From Trachythela sp. YZ-2020 (taxonomy: Eukaryota > Cnidaria > Anthozoa > Malacalcyonacea > Clavulariidae), in the NCBI GenBank assembly GCA_016169945.1, contig JADLSH010000254.1:434001-498000 (forward strand): DNA of 64,000 nt. The letters are read 5' to 3'. The translations under genes were made by a program, and so were the position numbers. The notes beneath the pieces were generated by a model. The model saw nothing but the letters and a program-made list of their open reading frames with translations, was not told the DNA's origin and made no database searches. Position 1 is the first letter of the stretch. Each line of letters opens with the position of its first letter. Shown piece by piece: positions 1 to 35,818 of this stretch.

Positions 1-1873
1 CTTAGATCGCACAATCTCGAAGCTTATCTATCAGGTGGAATTAGTCTGTTAATGAAATCTCCATTAAGTTTTGGCACTGCAAGAAAAGATATCTACATTG
101 TGAGTTTAAATAAAAGTATTACAAAACAACTTCCAAGGAGGATTCAAGACCATGGCCTGAGTTTAAGTCTTGGCAAGAAGAACGAATTAAGTCTGCGTAG
201 TTTGTTCAAGTCTACATATGTTTTCCTTAAGAAGATTGCAAGAGCTAAGTTAGTTATAACTGGAGATTCTCATTGTGCTAGTGTTGCGGTAGCTTTTGAT
301 ACGCCAGTGCTTTTTGTAAAGACTCATGGCGCATCAAATACTACACAAGATGTATTACAAGTTTTCCATACTTGGAACGCCAATAATCGTATTTTGAATT
401 CAAGTGATGTAATGTTAATCTCCAAGTTGCTATCTGGTAAAATCCCAGCAGTAGCAGACCTTAGTCTTTTTATGCGACTACGGGGAACCACGTGGAGTGC
501 AATTCGAAGATATGAAAGTGTACGTGAATCTGCGTTGAAATTTGGTATTGTTCCATTTACCCGATCGCGTTCTAACACAGTGGAAAGTGCTGTCTTTCAT
601 TTGATATTTACAACCTCAGAACAGAGCTTGATTACTTTGGAAGACCCTACGAGAACCAGTAAAGTAAAAGGGAGTTTTGTTTGGCGTCATTGGCGATGTG
701 TTGAATCCATATTCTACCACCATCCTTTGGCTACAGTTGTTGTACACAGTAATACTCTATCATCGAGGATATTTGATGTTCTAAGGGAGTCTGGTTATGA
801 AATTCAAGTGAAGCCTTATAGTTTAACTAACTTAGCTAAAGGTAATTATCCAGTTTTTAAAACAAACACTGTGCTGTGTTCTTGAAATTATTCTGTAAAG
901 AGTAAAGGGAAGGAGCGATGGTGCTAATCATCTGTCCTTGCTGCTCAGAGCTGACTATTGTGATGTAGCTCAAACGCGACCGAGTCGAAGGCCATCGTAC
1001 GACCCATGTCTGATCACGGAGCGCAGCTAAGGAGGAAGGGTTAGTTTTTTATGAGGAAGGAAAACCAGAGTATCTGGAGAAAAACCCTCGAAGCACAGGA
1101 GAGAAGCAACAAGTCAGAGCAGGGTAGACACACATCAAGTAACAATTCCCTACCCTCGACCTACAGTATAGCAGGCTTAACTCTGTTGTAAGGGGCAGCG
1201 CGCTAACCGCGTCTACCACCAGTGCTTCCCCCTTATTAATGAAATACTCTATTATTATTATATAGGTACACCAGCCGAAGTGTTCGTACGAGATGAGCTA
1301 CCTTATGCTCAAGAAGGGAAACACTGGTACAGCCATGAAACTGACTTACTTCGCTTGTTAATTCTTTACAAATTCGGTGGAATATACATGGACATTGATA
1401 TGATTATTGTACGCGAATTACACGACCTTCCATCAAATATAATAGGTTGGGAAAGTACGTCAAACTTGAATGGTGCATTTCTAAAATTCCAGAAACACCA
1501 TCCATATTTACATGCGTGTATAACACGATTCTCAAACCGCTATGCTCAAGCCTGGTCAGAGAATGGTCCTTTGCTATTAAGCCGAGTTTGGCGCGAGTGG
1601 TCAACGGCAAATCCCGATAATGACGTCATTACAGTAGCACCTACTGCATTCTACATGTTTTTCTATCGCAATATACAGAAGCAGTGTTTTGAAGATACAT
1701 CTGGGGTGAATTTTGCTTTGAATTGGAGGATATTAAAAAGTCAAGCGTACGCAGTACATTTGTATTCAAAAGTGACTGCGAGTTATGGTAATGACGATAG
1801 AAAGATTAAAGACGGGACTTTGTGTAAATATATACTTAATACGTTTTGTGTGTTGTGTATTAAGATTTACTGA
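1..1873 (+). CDS. Pyruvyl-transferase-like / DXD glycosyltransferase fusion, 3' part (partial)
   Basis: Two exons are visible, 1-841 and 1266-1873; frame is open from base 1, so the gene starts upstream. The donor is GTAATT after base 841 and the acceptor is ATAG before 1266; the split glycine codon restores one 482-residue frame. Residues 1-110 look like the C-terminal half of a polysaccharide pyruvyl transferase (an arginine-rich start near RSHNLEAYLSG, then VITGDSHCASVAVAF followed by PVLFV, matching the family's donor-site helix). From about residue 210 a Gly_transf_sug/Gb3-synthase-like fold begins (HHPLATVVVHSNTL), with LLRLLILYKFGGIYMDID giving the DXD metal/nucleotide-sugar motif at Asp323-Ile-Asp325. 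It is probably a Golgi enzyme transferring a sugar and perhaps modifying it. Substrate is unknown. No membrane segment is seen in this part; the N terminus is missing. Family recall is good for the glycosyltransferase half and weaker for the pyruvyl-transferase half. Confidence 0.72.
842..1265 (+). other. Intron of the glycosyltransferase gene, holding a dispersed SINE
   Basis: Bases 1045-1235 match the same dispersed element seen at 49545-49860 and 57500-57790 (GTACCCGGAGAAAAACCC-like words, then GGCAGCGCGCTAACCGC and a CCACCNGTGCTTCCC end). The rest of the intron shows nothing recognisable. Confidence 0.55.
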
Positions 1874-1901
1874 AACTGTGGAATGTTGGTGTTTATATGT
1901 A

Positions 1902-1907
1902 ATTAAA
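1902..1907 (+). terminator. Possible polyadenylation signal of the glycosyltransferase gene
   Basis: ATTAAA, 29 nt after the TGA stop that ends at 1873. It is a common AATAAA variant. It overlaps the start of a tRNA-like SINE head (about 1914-1975), so the true 3' end is uncertain. Confidence 0.3.
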
Positions 1908-1997
1908 ATGTTACAGTGGTTAGTGTACGCACCTTTCACTTCTGTGATCCGTGTTTCCTGCAGTTATCAAAAGAGTACTTCCAGTGTGACTCTAAAA

Positions 1998-2156
1998 CCA
2001 TGTTTCCTGGTTTGCCCACCTTCGGGGAAACATGGTTTGACTGTCCACCTTCGGAAACATGGCTAGGAAACAATGTTTGATGGTTTGCCCACCTTCGGGA
2101 AACATGGCTAGGAAACAATGTTTGATGGTTTTCCCACCTTCGGGAGATATGGCTAT
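1998..2156. repeat. Short tandem repeat, ~50-bp unit
   Basis: Three to four degenerate copies of a unit containing CCCACCTTCGGGAAACATGG and GCTAGGAAACAATGTTTGATGG. A related single copy lies at about 10650-10715. It is in the intergenic gap 1874-2706, with no gene seen in that gap. Confidence 0.7.
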
Positions 2157-2419
2157 AGTACGGAGGAGACATAGACGGAGACATAGACGTAATGTTATTA
2201 TGGCTCAAAATCCCAGTTCCGAAATGAGACAAAATTTCAGAGAAGCTATAAACCTTGTGATTCTTAACGTAAGGACATTACTTACTAAAAAACAGGCCCT
2301 GCGCTACGTTTAAGGAAATTTTACTTAATCTAAGGAATTTTTGCCGAGAATCTAAGGAATTACAGTAATAGAAGTGGGATGTGAGAACCTGTCACTGACT
2401 CACTGTGTGTTCGGCTGAA

Positions 2420-2600
2420 TTACAATATCTGCCGAAGTGACATGATGTGAAGATGATGTTTTGCAGAAGTATTGAAGTTCTGCCGAAGTGAGATGATGTT
2501 TTGTAGAGGTGTTATGATGTTCTGTCGAAGTGAGATGATACTCTGCTTAAGTGACATCATATTTTGAGGAACTGACATGATGTTCTGCCGTTCTGAATAA
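2420..2600. repeat. Degenerate tandem repeat (CTGCCGAAGTGA word)
   Basis: About six imperfect copies of a 25-35 bp word, TCTGCCGAAGTGAGATGAT, with variable spacing. It lies about 100 bp upstream of the DUF229 start codon, in the interval that should hold that gene's promoter. No TATA box stands out. Confidence 0.55.
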
Positions 2601-2706
2601 CATATTTGTATTACTCCATGTCATTTAAATTTCCAATTCGAATTCCTCATATACTACTACTCATATACGAACATGTACCGGCGTAATCTAGTGAATTGTC
2701 ACTAAA

Positions 2707-5700
2707 ATGTCGAGTACATCTTCTGTTTCCTTACGAAATTGTTTCATTTTACTGTTATGTGTTGTTCTGTCAACAGTCATTGTTTATAATGCAGGTTTTG
2801 GCTACGAGAATTCTGAATTTTGGAAGGTAAGAATATAAATAATCAAATTGAGCAGGTGTTTAGACTTTATATCCAAGATGTTTTCGAGTTTTGCAACCGA
2901 AAGTTATTGCGCAGGTGATCAAATTTACCGATTAAAGTTTACTGTTTATACATTTTTATTTATTCTGGACTCCATATACATATGTCCATATCATCTTAGC
3001 GTTGCTTCCCTCACCTTCTCTTCAATATCTCTCAACTGACATCTTCTGATCTCTTCATTCCATAATGTCTCTGACCAGTTCTCCTTCATCTCTTCTTATT
3101 ACGTGTCCATATCATCTTAGCCTTGCTTCCCTCACTTCTGTAATGTCTTCAATCCCACATCTTTTTTTGATCTCTTCATACCTCATCAAAACATTCCCAT
3201 CTCCGTCCTTGGCTCCTTCTCATCAAGTATTCTTACCGCATTCTCCAACATTCAGCTCTGTACAGCAGCACCAGCCTTAACACTGTTTTGAATTTCAAAT
3301 TTCATGATGGTATTTTCCGGCTGTCACAGGCTGAGCGAAGTCAAGGCTATGCGTGTATAAATGATACCCTGTATATAATAATTTTGTAAATGGTACAGTG
3401 AATAGTGGTCTTTTAACTACCATTTACATGTTAAAACTTTGTTACGTCTGTTCTTTTGTAGATGTTAATTTCAGTGAGACCTGCAAGCGTGAAAGAAATA
3501 GGAAATGAAACGAAACATATACTTACAGGAACTACACAAACAGTAAGAAATTGAATTGATGTTGGCAACTATATATGTTTTTTGTTAAACTACTCTTAAT
3601 TTTCCCCTTGGTTCTTCCTTGAGGTGATCATTGTAATATTATATATTGTATTTAGCCTCCAGTTACTGTATCACCATGCAAAATCTGGCACGTAGTACGT
3701 CGAAACAATTCTGCCAGCAAGTTCGATATTGTACAGTCCTTGTGTATCTTGTGTATCGTCTGCATGCATGTAACTCAATCTTTTGCATCATCTTCAAGTC
3801 CAATAATCGTCACCCCGTCTTATCCTTTGTCTTTCTCTGGATCTTTTTCCTCTTACACGTTCCTTCCATACTCTCCTAGCTAATTTTCTTTCATCCATTC
3901 TAATCAAATGTCCAAACCAGTACAGGTGTCAAGGTACTTGAAAGAGCTAACCGTTTTTTTTGCAGAGTACAAACAATGGTAGCGAAATACAACTAGAAAT
4001 ACCAGCCGAGTGGACCAGTCCAACAATACAGGAGTCTAAGGTTGGCTTCAAATCTATTTTCATATCAGCGATAAGAGCAACTTGCATAGGGGGTTTCAGA
4101 GTGAAAGTCTTCTATTTGGCAGAACATTTCTGAAGTTGACCACCATATGCTGCCTAGTCCACTTACCAAAATCCACCAATAGATCAGCAGAATTGAATAT
4201 CATAAATGCATGTTTCATTTTTAGGAGCAATGTGCTTCAGTTACTCAAGACAAAGCACGCCCATTGCCATCGGACATGGGTTGTCGGATTCCTTTCATGG
4301 ATCCATTTCATCCACAGATCATGAAGTTTGTATCTTCTTCCGCTAATCCAAAATGTTCTGGTGAGCGGTATGGTGAGTTAGTGGATGGTGTTTTACATTT
4401 TACAGGTAAGATATGAGATCATAATTATTCAACTGTTCAGACTTGGCTATCCTCTTTATTTATACTGGATATAGCTCTATCAGTTCTAAACAGTTCTCCC
4501 TAGAGGTCCAGTAAGGATCATCTCTTAAATATTGCTCCAGTGTTACTACAGGAGGAAACCTAAACTAAACTAACTTTATTTATACTGGATAGCTCTATCA
4601 GTTCTAAACTGTTCTCCCTAGAGGTCTAGTAAGGATCATCTCTTATTGCTCCAATGTTACTACAGGAGGAAACCTAAACTAAGCTTACTTTATTTATACT
4701 GGATAGCTCTATCAGTTCTAAACTGTTCTTCCTAGAGGTCTAGTAAGGATCATCTCTTATTGATCCAGTGTTACTACAGGAGGAAACCTAAACTAAGCTT
4801 ACTTTATTTATACTGGATAGCTCTATCAGTTCTAAACTGTTCTCCCTAGAGGTCTAGTAAGGATCATCTCTTATTGCTCCAATGTTACTACAGGAGGAAA
4901 CCTAAACTAAGCTTACTTTATTTATACTGGATAGCTCTATCAGTTCTAAACTGTTCTCCCTAGAGGTCTAGTAAGGATCATCTCTTATTGATCCAGTGTT
5001 ACTACAGGAGGAAACATAAACTAAACTAACTTTATTTATACTGGATAGCTCTATCAGTTCTAAACTGTTCTCCCTAGAGGTCCAGTAAGGATCATCTCTT
5101 ATTGCTCCAATGTTACTACAGGAGGAAACCTAAACTAAACTACTCACTAAACCAACCACTCCTTTTCTGATATGATAGCTCTATCAGTCCTAAACTGTTC
5201 TCCCTAGAGGACCAATAAGGGTCATCACCAGATCAGTGGTGAGTGGTCATCACTATTCGGCACAATGTTACTACAGGAGGAAACTTAAACTATGAAACGA
5301 CAACACAAAGATTAGGGTTAAGATTAGGCGATTAAGGTTAGGATGAGCATTGGGATTAGGGTTGCATAATATGGAAACTGACCCTAAACATTATTCTTAC
5401 TATGTTTCACCTGCAGATCCCAGAGTGAAATCTGCAACGTACCAAGCAATATTACGTAAAGGCGACACCGGTTATGTCATGTCTGGCAGCAAACCTGTGG
5501 TACCTGGCAAGATGATCAGTGACGGACTTATCGAAGTTGACTTCACTTTAGACAACAAAAAGCACGCGAGGGAGTTATTCCTGCACGCAGTTCCGCACGA
5601 AAACGTACTAAAACGCGAAGCGAAAACGAAACCTGGAATTCCACTTAACGTCCTGGTAATTGGACTAGATTCAGTCTCCCATGGTTCAGCGCAACGCAAG

Positions 5701-8700
5701 CTTCCACTTGTCTATAAGTTTCTCCGTGACGAGTTGGGAGCGTATTTCTTCCATGGCCATTCAGTCACAGGAGATGGTACAGTCGAACAAATGGCTCCTA
5801 TGCTGACCGGAATGAAATTTATGGAGGAGCTTTACGAAGCCAGACCTGGCAGGCCTAAGTCTCGCACTGTCGATGGCTGGCCGTGGATATATACACAACT
5901 TAAAGGTAAGAAGGTTATGTAAATATCTCAAATGTGCGCTCGAGTTATTTAACAGTTATTCAACGAACTTGGGTCGTATATGAGCTGATCAGCTATCAGT
6001 GATAGCCATACCTGCTATCAGTCATATACGACGAGAGTGAGTGGAATAACTGTTTTATTATATACACAAGCTCTGGATATGAACAGAACATTTTGGCGTA
6101 CTTTTTTCAAGTAAAACTTGAATTTCCTCTTCATTTAATTGTCCAAATCTGCCAGCCATTTTCTACTTTTCTCTACCAGCAGGATATGAGCTAATATCCT
6201 GCTAGCAGAGAACCAATCAGATTGCAGAATACCTCATATCCAGAGCTTGTGTATATAATAAAGTTAGTTATCCCACGTAATCGAATGTGTCGTGTGGTCT
6301 TCCTCACACCACGAATGACAAAAACATTTGATTGGCGATAACTCAGGGATTTAATACCACCAACAAACATTGTGGTACGAAGGCGTCCCACATAATATGA
6401 AACATTATGCTTTAGCGATCTTCCACAAGAGTACCCTTTTGGGCGGTGACGTCTCTCTCGGGTATATAAAGAGCAGTGATAAGGAGAATAGACTGGAGTG
6501 TCGAAACGTTGGGTCGTGAATGTAGTTTGTTCCGGGATTGCATTCATTTACTTAAACCAGAGTAGCGAAACATGTCTGATATTATACCTGGTTGCATGAA
6601 GACACTAGGCTGGAATGTCGAAACGTTGGGTTGTGAATGTAATTTGTTCGGGGAATTACATTCATTTACTTAAGCCAGAGTAACGAAACATGTCTGATAT
6701 TATACCTGGTTGCATGAAGACACTAGGCTGGAATGTCGAAAAGCTGGGTTGTGAATGTAATTTGTTCGGGGATTACATTCATTTACTTAAACCAGATTAT
6801 CGTAGGGCTCAAAATAACGGCCGATAGGTCTCCGGTCAAAATGACCGGTCAGCTTGATTTTAGCTCGGTCAAAATCTACTTTTGACCGGTCACTAATACG
6901 CATATACTAACAGTGAAACAAATCATAAGAATTTGTTCAGAGACATCGCTTTTATTGTTTCACGGTGACGTTCTGAACGCTCAAGACGTTAGCAATCACC
7001 GCGTATTTAGGTGAATAGGCAACATTATCAGTGTTACTGTGGTGCTTTCGAGGAAATCTTTATCATAAGGATTTAAAATTCTAGCGGAAGGCATGAAAAT
7101 GTGGCCGGTCAAAATGACCGGCGAGGTTTAAAAGTGACCGGTCAACAGGCATTTTTGGCCGGTCATTGACCGTTGACCGGCTGTTATTTTGAGCCCTGGA
7201 CTACTATCGAAACATGTCTGATATGATACTTGGTTGCCGTAAGCTGATACGATTCACCAATTTCACGTAGGTCAGACAGAAACCACGGTAGCTTATATTC
7301 GAATATTAGCTGTTTTACATTGGAATATGCAAACGTCGAAATAATTTCAATCCTTTTCAGGCACAAACCACGAGATACAATTATATCAAACACTGAACTA
7401 CTTACTGCACCGTACATTATAAAGCATTTGCAAATATTTTCTGTCTCTCTGCACAGAGCACGGCTACGTAACTGGCTACAACGAAGATGGGACACACCTT
7501 GGACCATTCAACTGGAGATTGCGAGGCTTCAGTTCGCCACCAACAGATTTTTACCCCATACCTTTCTTTAGAAGAACAAAGGCATTAATGAAAGGTGTAG
7601 ATCAATGTGTTGGCGCAAAGAATGTTAACCAATATCAATATGATTTTATCAGGAGCTTTTTTAAAGTGTTTTCTAACAAGATGAAGTTCTTTGTTTCCTT
7701 TGCCGGTGAGTGATAAGTATAACGAAGAGGAGTTATTTAATGTCGATTACCAAGGGTATGGTTGCTCAATTCACCCGAGCCAGAGACCATGATACACGTG
7801 CCTAAGGCCTAAGGGCCAATCATTTTTAAAATTGAGTAAAATACTCAAAAAGATCACTTAAAAGTAATGAATGAGATATGATTTTATTAGTTAATACGCA
7901 TAAACTTCCAGTGAAACAAATAATAACAAAATAATCCTTTTCGAGAAATTGTTTTTCGGCGTGTTTTTAACGGTCAAGACGTTGGTAATCACGTTGTAAA
8001 ACAGGCCATGAAATATACGGTCTTTCTCTGACAAGATTTCAGGAGAGATGCCGAAGAAAATTCTGTCGGAAAGCATACAAAAGTGACCGGACAAAATGAC
8101 CGCCAAAGCAAAAACGTGACCGGTCAAGAAGCATTTTTGGCCAGTCATTGTCCGGCCGTTATTTTTAGCCCTGCAGCGCGCTAACCGATTCTGCCACCCG
8201 TGCTTCCCATTCTTTGTTAAACTCCATCATTTTCTATCTGACAAAGTGGAACTCTGGAAGCACTCTTCTCGCATGTGACCGAGGTGAAATTATAATCAGA
8301 CAACTGTTTTTTTTTCTCGATTGAAATTAAGGTAGAAGGTTTAGGTGGTATATATTTCGAGTGAAAATCTTAGGCGTGTTTTTAACGGTCAAGACGTTAG
8401 TAATCACGTTGTAAAACAGGCCATGAAATATACTGTGTTTCTCTGACAAGATTTCAGGAGAGATGCCGAAGAAGAACGATATAAAATTCGCACCACCTAA
8501 ACCTTCTACCTTAATCAGACAACTGCATATTGCCGAAACGGAACTCCGTTCACAGAGATGAAAGATACATGCACTAACGACTAGTTTACATGCTTTAAAT
8601 TAACTGTATTATTTTTTGACATATTCAGCTGGCTACTCCCATCATGAACTGACCCGCGTACAGAAACTACAACGTGATCTCCTTATCCTACTAAAAGATT

Positions 8701-9488
8701 TAAACTCTACAAACGCGTTGGACAACACCGTACTCATTCTAATGGGCGACCATGGAGTACGTTGGGGGAGTGTAAGAGAAACTATTCAAGGAAAACTCGA
8801 AGAACGAATGCCGTTTTTTGCAATGGCTTTTCCAAAATGGTTCAAGTCCAAATTTCCGAAGCTTCACGAAAATTTACGAACAAATGGTAATCGGCTTACG
8901 ACGTGGTACGATGTCTACGCGACATTACGTCACATGCTCTCGTACCCAGATCCCCCAAAAGATATAAAACACGGTCAAAGTCTATTCACCGAGATCCCAA
9001 AATCTCGCACATGTAAGGACGCTTTTGTGCCTGGTTTTTGGTGCCCGTGTTTACGTTGGTCAGCAGTTGATACCAATCACATGCATGTGCAAAAAGTCGC
9101 ACTCGCAGCCATAGAATGGATGAATTTGTTAATTTCAAATAATAGCAGTATTGCTTCGCAATGCCAAACCCTTTCCTTAAAGAAAGTAACTCATGCACTA
9201 TTGGAACGGCCAAATGATCTTGTATTACGGTTTAGACATGTAGATCTTAGTTACACAGCCAAGTTTCGGTCGCAAAATAATCCTCCACAAACGTATTTTT
9301 GTCGCTATCAAATACAGTTTTTTACTGCGCCTAACAATGCTACTTATGCAGTGGAAGCTAGATTTTATAAGAAACAATTTATTATTAACACTAATATCAT
9401 TAGAATTGACGATAACTTAGGCGGTCAGGTACAATGTACTGAGGTAGCCCGGCTCAGAAAGTACTGCGCATGCAAAACAATATCGTAG
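2707..9488 (+). CDS. DUF229 family type II membrane protein (alkaline-phosphatase/sulfatase fold)
   Basis: Seven exons: 2707-2826, 3462-3542, 3966-4040, 4225-4405, 5417-5905, 7457-7705, 8629-9488; 684 aa, all phases consistent. Residues 10-30 form a hydrophobic signal-anchor after a short basic stretch. Exon 4 carries the DUF229 N-terminal signature CRIPFMDPFHPQIMKF with a downstream NPKC. Exon 5 has NVLVIGLDSVSHG (Asp237/Ser238, nucleophile region of the alkaline phosphatase-like fold) and DGTVEQMAPMLTGM. Exon 6 has the GYNEDGTHLGPFNWRLRGF stretch. Exon 7 has AGYSHHELTRV and LILMGDHGVRWG (Asp439/His440, likely metal ligands). The C terminus is cysteine-rich. Family members are membrane-anchored or secreted and expanded in nematodes and marine invertebrates; biochemical function is unestablished, so hydrolase activity is inference. 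Start chosen because it opens the only hydrophobic anchor upstream of the conserved block. Confidence 0.88.
2960..3265 (-). mobile_element. LINE reverse-transcriptase 3' remnants
   Basis: On the minus strand two short stretches read like the C-terminal tail of a non-LTR retrotransposon polyprotein; the clearest, around 3097-3135, gives VREARLRWYGHVIR. The copy is duplicated, frameshifted and inactive. It lies in DUF229 intron 1, antisense to the gene. Confidence 0.6.
3775..3930 (-). mobile_element. LINE reverse-transcriptase C-terminal remnant
   Basis: Minus-strand translation gives LYWFGHLIRMDERKLARR followed by a basic run, the usual ending of RTE/jockey-like ORF2 proteins. It is a short decayed fragment in DUF229 intron 2, antisense to the gene. 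Confidence 0.6.
4445..5290 (-). repeat. ~115-bp tandem array (SINE tail), minus orientation
   Basis: About seven units in DUF229 intron 4. Each reads, on the plus strand, TTTATTTATACTGGATAGC ... AACTGTTCTCCCTAGAGG ... GTGTTACTACAGGAGGAAAC. The last unit is divergent. Same family as 12 other clusters in the window. Confidence 0.9.
6056..6262. mobile_element. MITE with ~27-bp terminal inverted repeats
   Basis: The left end TTATTATATACACAAGCTC (continuing CTGGATATGA) is mirrored at the right end ending TGTATATAATAA at 6262. The total is 207 bp. It lies in DUF229 intron 5. No coding capacity. Confidence 0.75.
6487..6800 (+). repeat. Tandem repeat, ~122-bp unit, three copies
   Basis: The unit contains TGTCGAAACGTTGGGTCGTG, then CATTCATTTACTTAAACCAG and GCGAAACATGTCTGATATT. 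A fourth partial copy resumes at about 7205, after the MITE at 6804-7197. Reverse fragments of the same repeat are at about 27160 and 54975-55040. Confidence 0.75.
6804..7197. mobile_element. MITE, AGGGCTCAAAATAACGG family, copy 1
   Basis: Terminal inverted repeats: AGGGCTCAAAATAACGGCC at the left, mirrored by GGCTGTTATTTTGAGCCCT at the right. The interior has repeated GACCGGTCAAAATGACCGG words that can fold. It interrupts the 122-bp tandem repeat of the same intron. Confidence 0.8.
7890..8175. mobile_element. MITE, AGGGCTCAAAATAACGG family, truncated copy
   Basis: The right end GGCCGTTATTTTTAGCCCT and internal GACCGGACAAAATGACCG words match the 6804 element; the left terminus is missing. 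It is followed at 8172-8212 by a fragment of the GCAGCGCGCTAACCG SINE, and part of the interior is repeated at 8372-8475. Confidence 0.55.
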
Positions 9489-9698
9489 AATATTTTGGAT
9501 AATTATTTAGGATAAATTATTTAGGAAAATCTGTAAAAATATCCACACAAAACAAACTTTTGAAATGGTTTTTAATTATTATTAATTCAATTCTTCAAGA
9601 ATGCTATTATTCTACTTGTGTCTATTTAATAGAAATTGATATTAAAACATCAAGTTTTAAAATTTCAGTTTAATGTCATCAAAAAGCTTGGAGACTAA

Positions 9699-9899
9699 GG
9701 CCCCGTTTACACTATACCGGATACGCATGGTCACGACATCAAATTGAGCCATATCAAAGCGAGTTTAGCCCCCAAAATTATAATAGTATGATCGATTCAA
9801 CAAAATCAGCTACTGGGCTGGCAATATAGGGGAGGATGCCGTAAAACGGCTTAAATTGATGTCGTGACGATGCGGATCCGGTATAGTGTAAACGGGGCC
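9699..9899. mobile_element. 201-bp MITE with TAA target-site duplication
   Basis: It starts GGCCCCGTTTACACTATACC and ends with the reverse complement. It is flanked by TAA at 9696-9698 and 9900-9902. A 3-bp TAA/TTA duplication is typical of PIF/Harbinger-type elements; the superfamily call is inference. It lies 210 bp after the DUF229 stop codon, probably in the 3' UTR or just beyond. Confidence 0.85.
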
Positions 9900-9902
9900 T
9901 AA

Positions 9903-11043
9903 GCTGTTTGTTCATTTCAATTTGTGCGTCGACGTGAAAATGTTCAGCACAATTATTAATGGATATAATTGATCACAAATACGAATTAAATAAATTATTA
10001 ACTACAGTCTACAGAATGTCAGAAAAACATTCAGCAGAGCTTATATGTCGCTCTGCGTTGTATATTGACATTTATAATAATTCTAACCTACTCCACAGGC
10101 TGCAGAAATGCTCTGTTGCCGCTTACTAATATTCTATGTTGACATGGCTCTAACGTTTAAAGAAGATACTGTGCAGCTGGCAAGCTGAGAGAGAATCCAA
10201 ACCTTTTAGCGTCGCTGGAAAGGATTCCGCAAATATTCCAGCTGGTTTAGGTCAGCCATTGGTTTACCAACTAACTCAAGTCTGACCGTGCATGAGTATT
10301 TTCTCGACATTGTATCCACCGCACACACAGGTATAAAAGAGATTTCATTGCCTCAACTGCGAATCCAAACGATGAATTCTTGAGAGCTGTTTATATGATT
10401 TCGGGTGAAGATCGTTTTCCATCTCGAGCGATCGCATTAATATACCCGCGCGAGACGAGGTCTAGTGTCTCTGGGCAAATACAAAACATTGCGGACAGAT
10501 TTGAGAATTGAAATCTTCTCAATGTTCTTCCGATTGGCCACCCTTGCATGGAAACACTGTCACAGAAATAAACTTCCCAAAAAACATTTTTGTTGTCCAA
10601 GAAATTCTGAAACATATTTTGTTTCCCAAGTGTGATTATTACTTCGGAAACAATGCTTCCTAGTTTGCCCACCTTCAGGAAAGGGAAACGATGTTTCCGC
10701 AACAATGGTTCCAAGTTTGAACACGTGATGATTGGTTAAAGTTAGCCGCGACGGTCAAGATTAGCGATCATTTTCGAGTCACAGAGCATGCGCAAAATCG
10801 GCCGCGCTGGCCGTACGTGCTGACTTTCGAAAACGTCACTCACTTGTCCCGCGCGGGCAAATCGATCGTGACGAAAAACGGCCAGAAGGTAGCTTAGGGC
10901 TTAGCTCGCTCTGTACCCAGACCTCATATAAACAGCCTCATAATCTTGATTAACATTGAAGTCTTTCAATAGCACATGTCTGGTGTGTATTGTATAATTC
11001 ATTCATGCCATGGAGGGCAATTGTTTTAGGATTTGAGACTCCG
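9903..11043. other. Intergenic gap between DUF229 and ARFGEF 3' ends
   Basis: This is a tail-to-tail gap. It holds possible DUF229 polyadenylation signals (ATTAAA about 9985, AATAAA about 9989), a fragment of the CCCACCTTC repeat near 10650-10715, and otherwise nothing recognisable. Both ARFGEF and DUF229 transcripts must end here. No convincing AATAAA was found for ARFGEF on the minus strand. Confidence 0.5.
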
Positions 11044-35296
<24,253 letters not shown>

Positions 35297-35818
35297 GGCG
35301 TAGCGTGGCTTGAAAAGTACAGCATACAACAAGAATGAACAAATTTCTTAATTAAGACACATTCGTACAAAAATGACTACAAAATTCCGCCATTTTGTTT
35401 GTTCCTGTTACTAAAAATAATCACGTGACTTTATACAGCCCTAAATTCCACAACCCGCACAACTCAGGCGCTAGAAATGGTCAGAAATAAGCGTCATAAA
35501 CTCGTTTAAAACTAAAAATAATAACTATTCCTTTCATTTATACAGTGGAAAGAACAACTACTTTATACTTCTTCTTATGACCGTTTAAAAAGCTTTCTCG
35601 GAAAATATATCTTGCTAATTCAGCAATATATAATATCAAAAATTGCACACGTATTTCTCTTTGACGTTTGCAGGTTTCCGCCCCATATTACGTAATCTCA
35701 GGAAAAAGACTGGACCCGAAAGTTGCAATTTCACTTTCAAACGAAGGAAAATAACAAAATAAACGAGTAAATTGATTGTTGTTGTTTTACTGTTTATATA
35801 TCTTTTTTATCGCTAATC
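35297..35818. promoter_or_regulatory. Candidate bidirectional promoter between ARFGEF and LMBRD1
   Basis: The 522 bp between the two divergent start codons must hold both 5' UTRs and promoters unless there are unseen non-coding first exons. Visible motifs: TCACGTGA at 35421-35428 (palindromic E-box within TCACGTGAC, one base short of the TFEB CLEAR decamer); CCGCCATTTTG near 35389 (YY1-like AAAATGGCGG on the ARFGEF strand); TTACGTAA near 35690 (bZIP palindrome). No TATA box. Function is inference. Confidence 0.55.

Noticed and set aside
1..1873. Bacterial contamination, because of the pyruvyl-transferase-like half
   Set aside because: A clean GT-AG intron joins the two exons in phase, and the base composition and repeats match the rest of the window.
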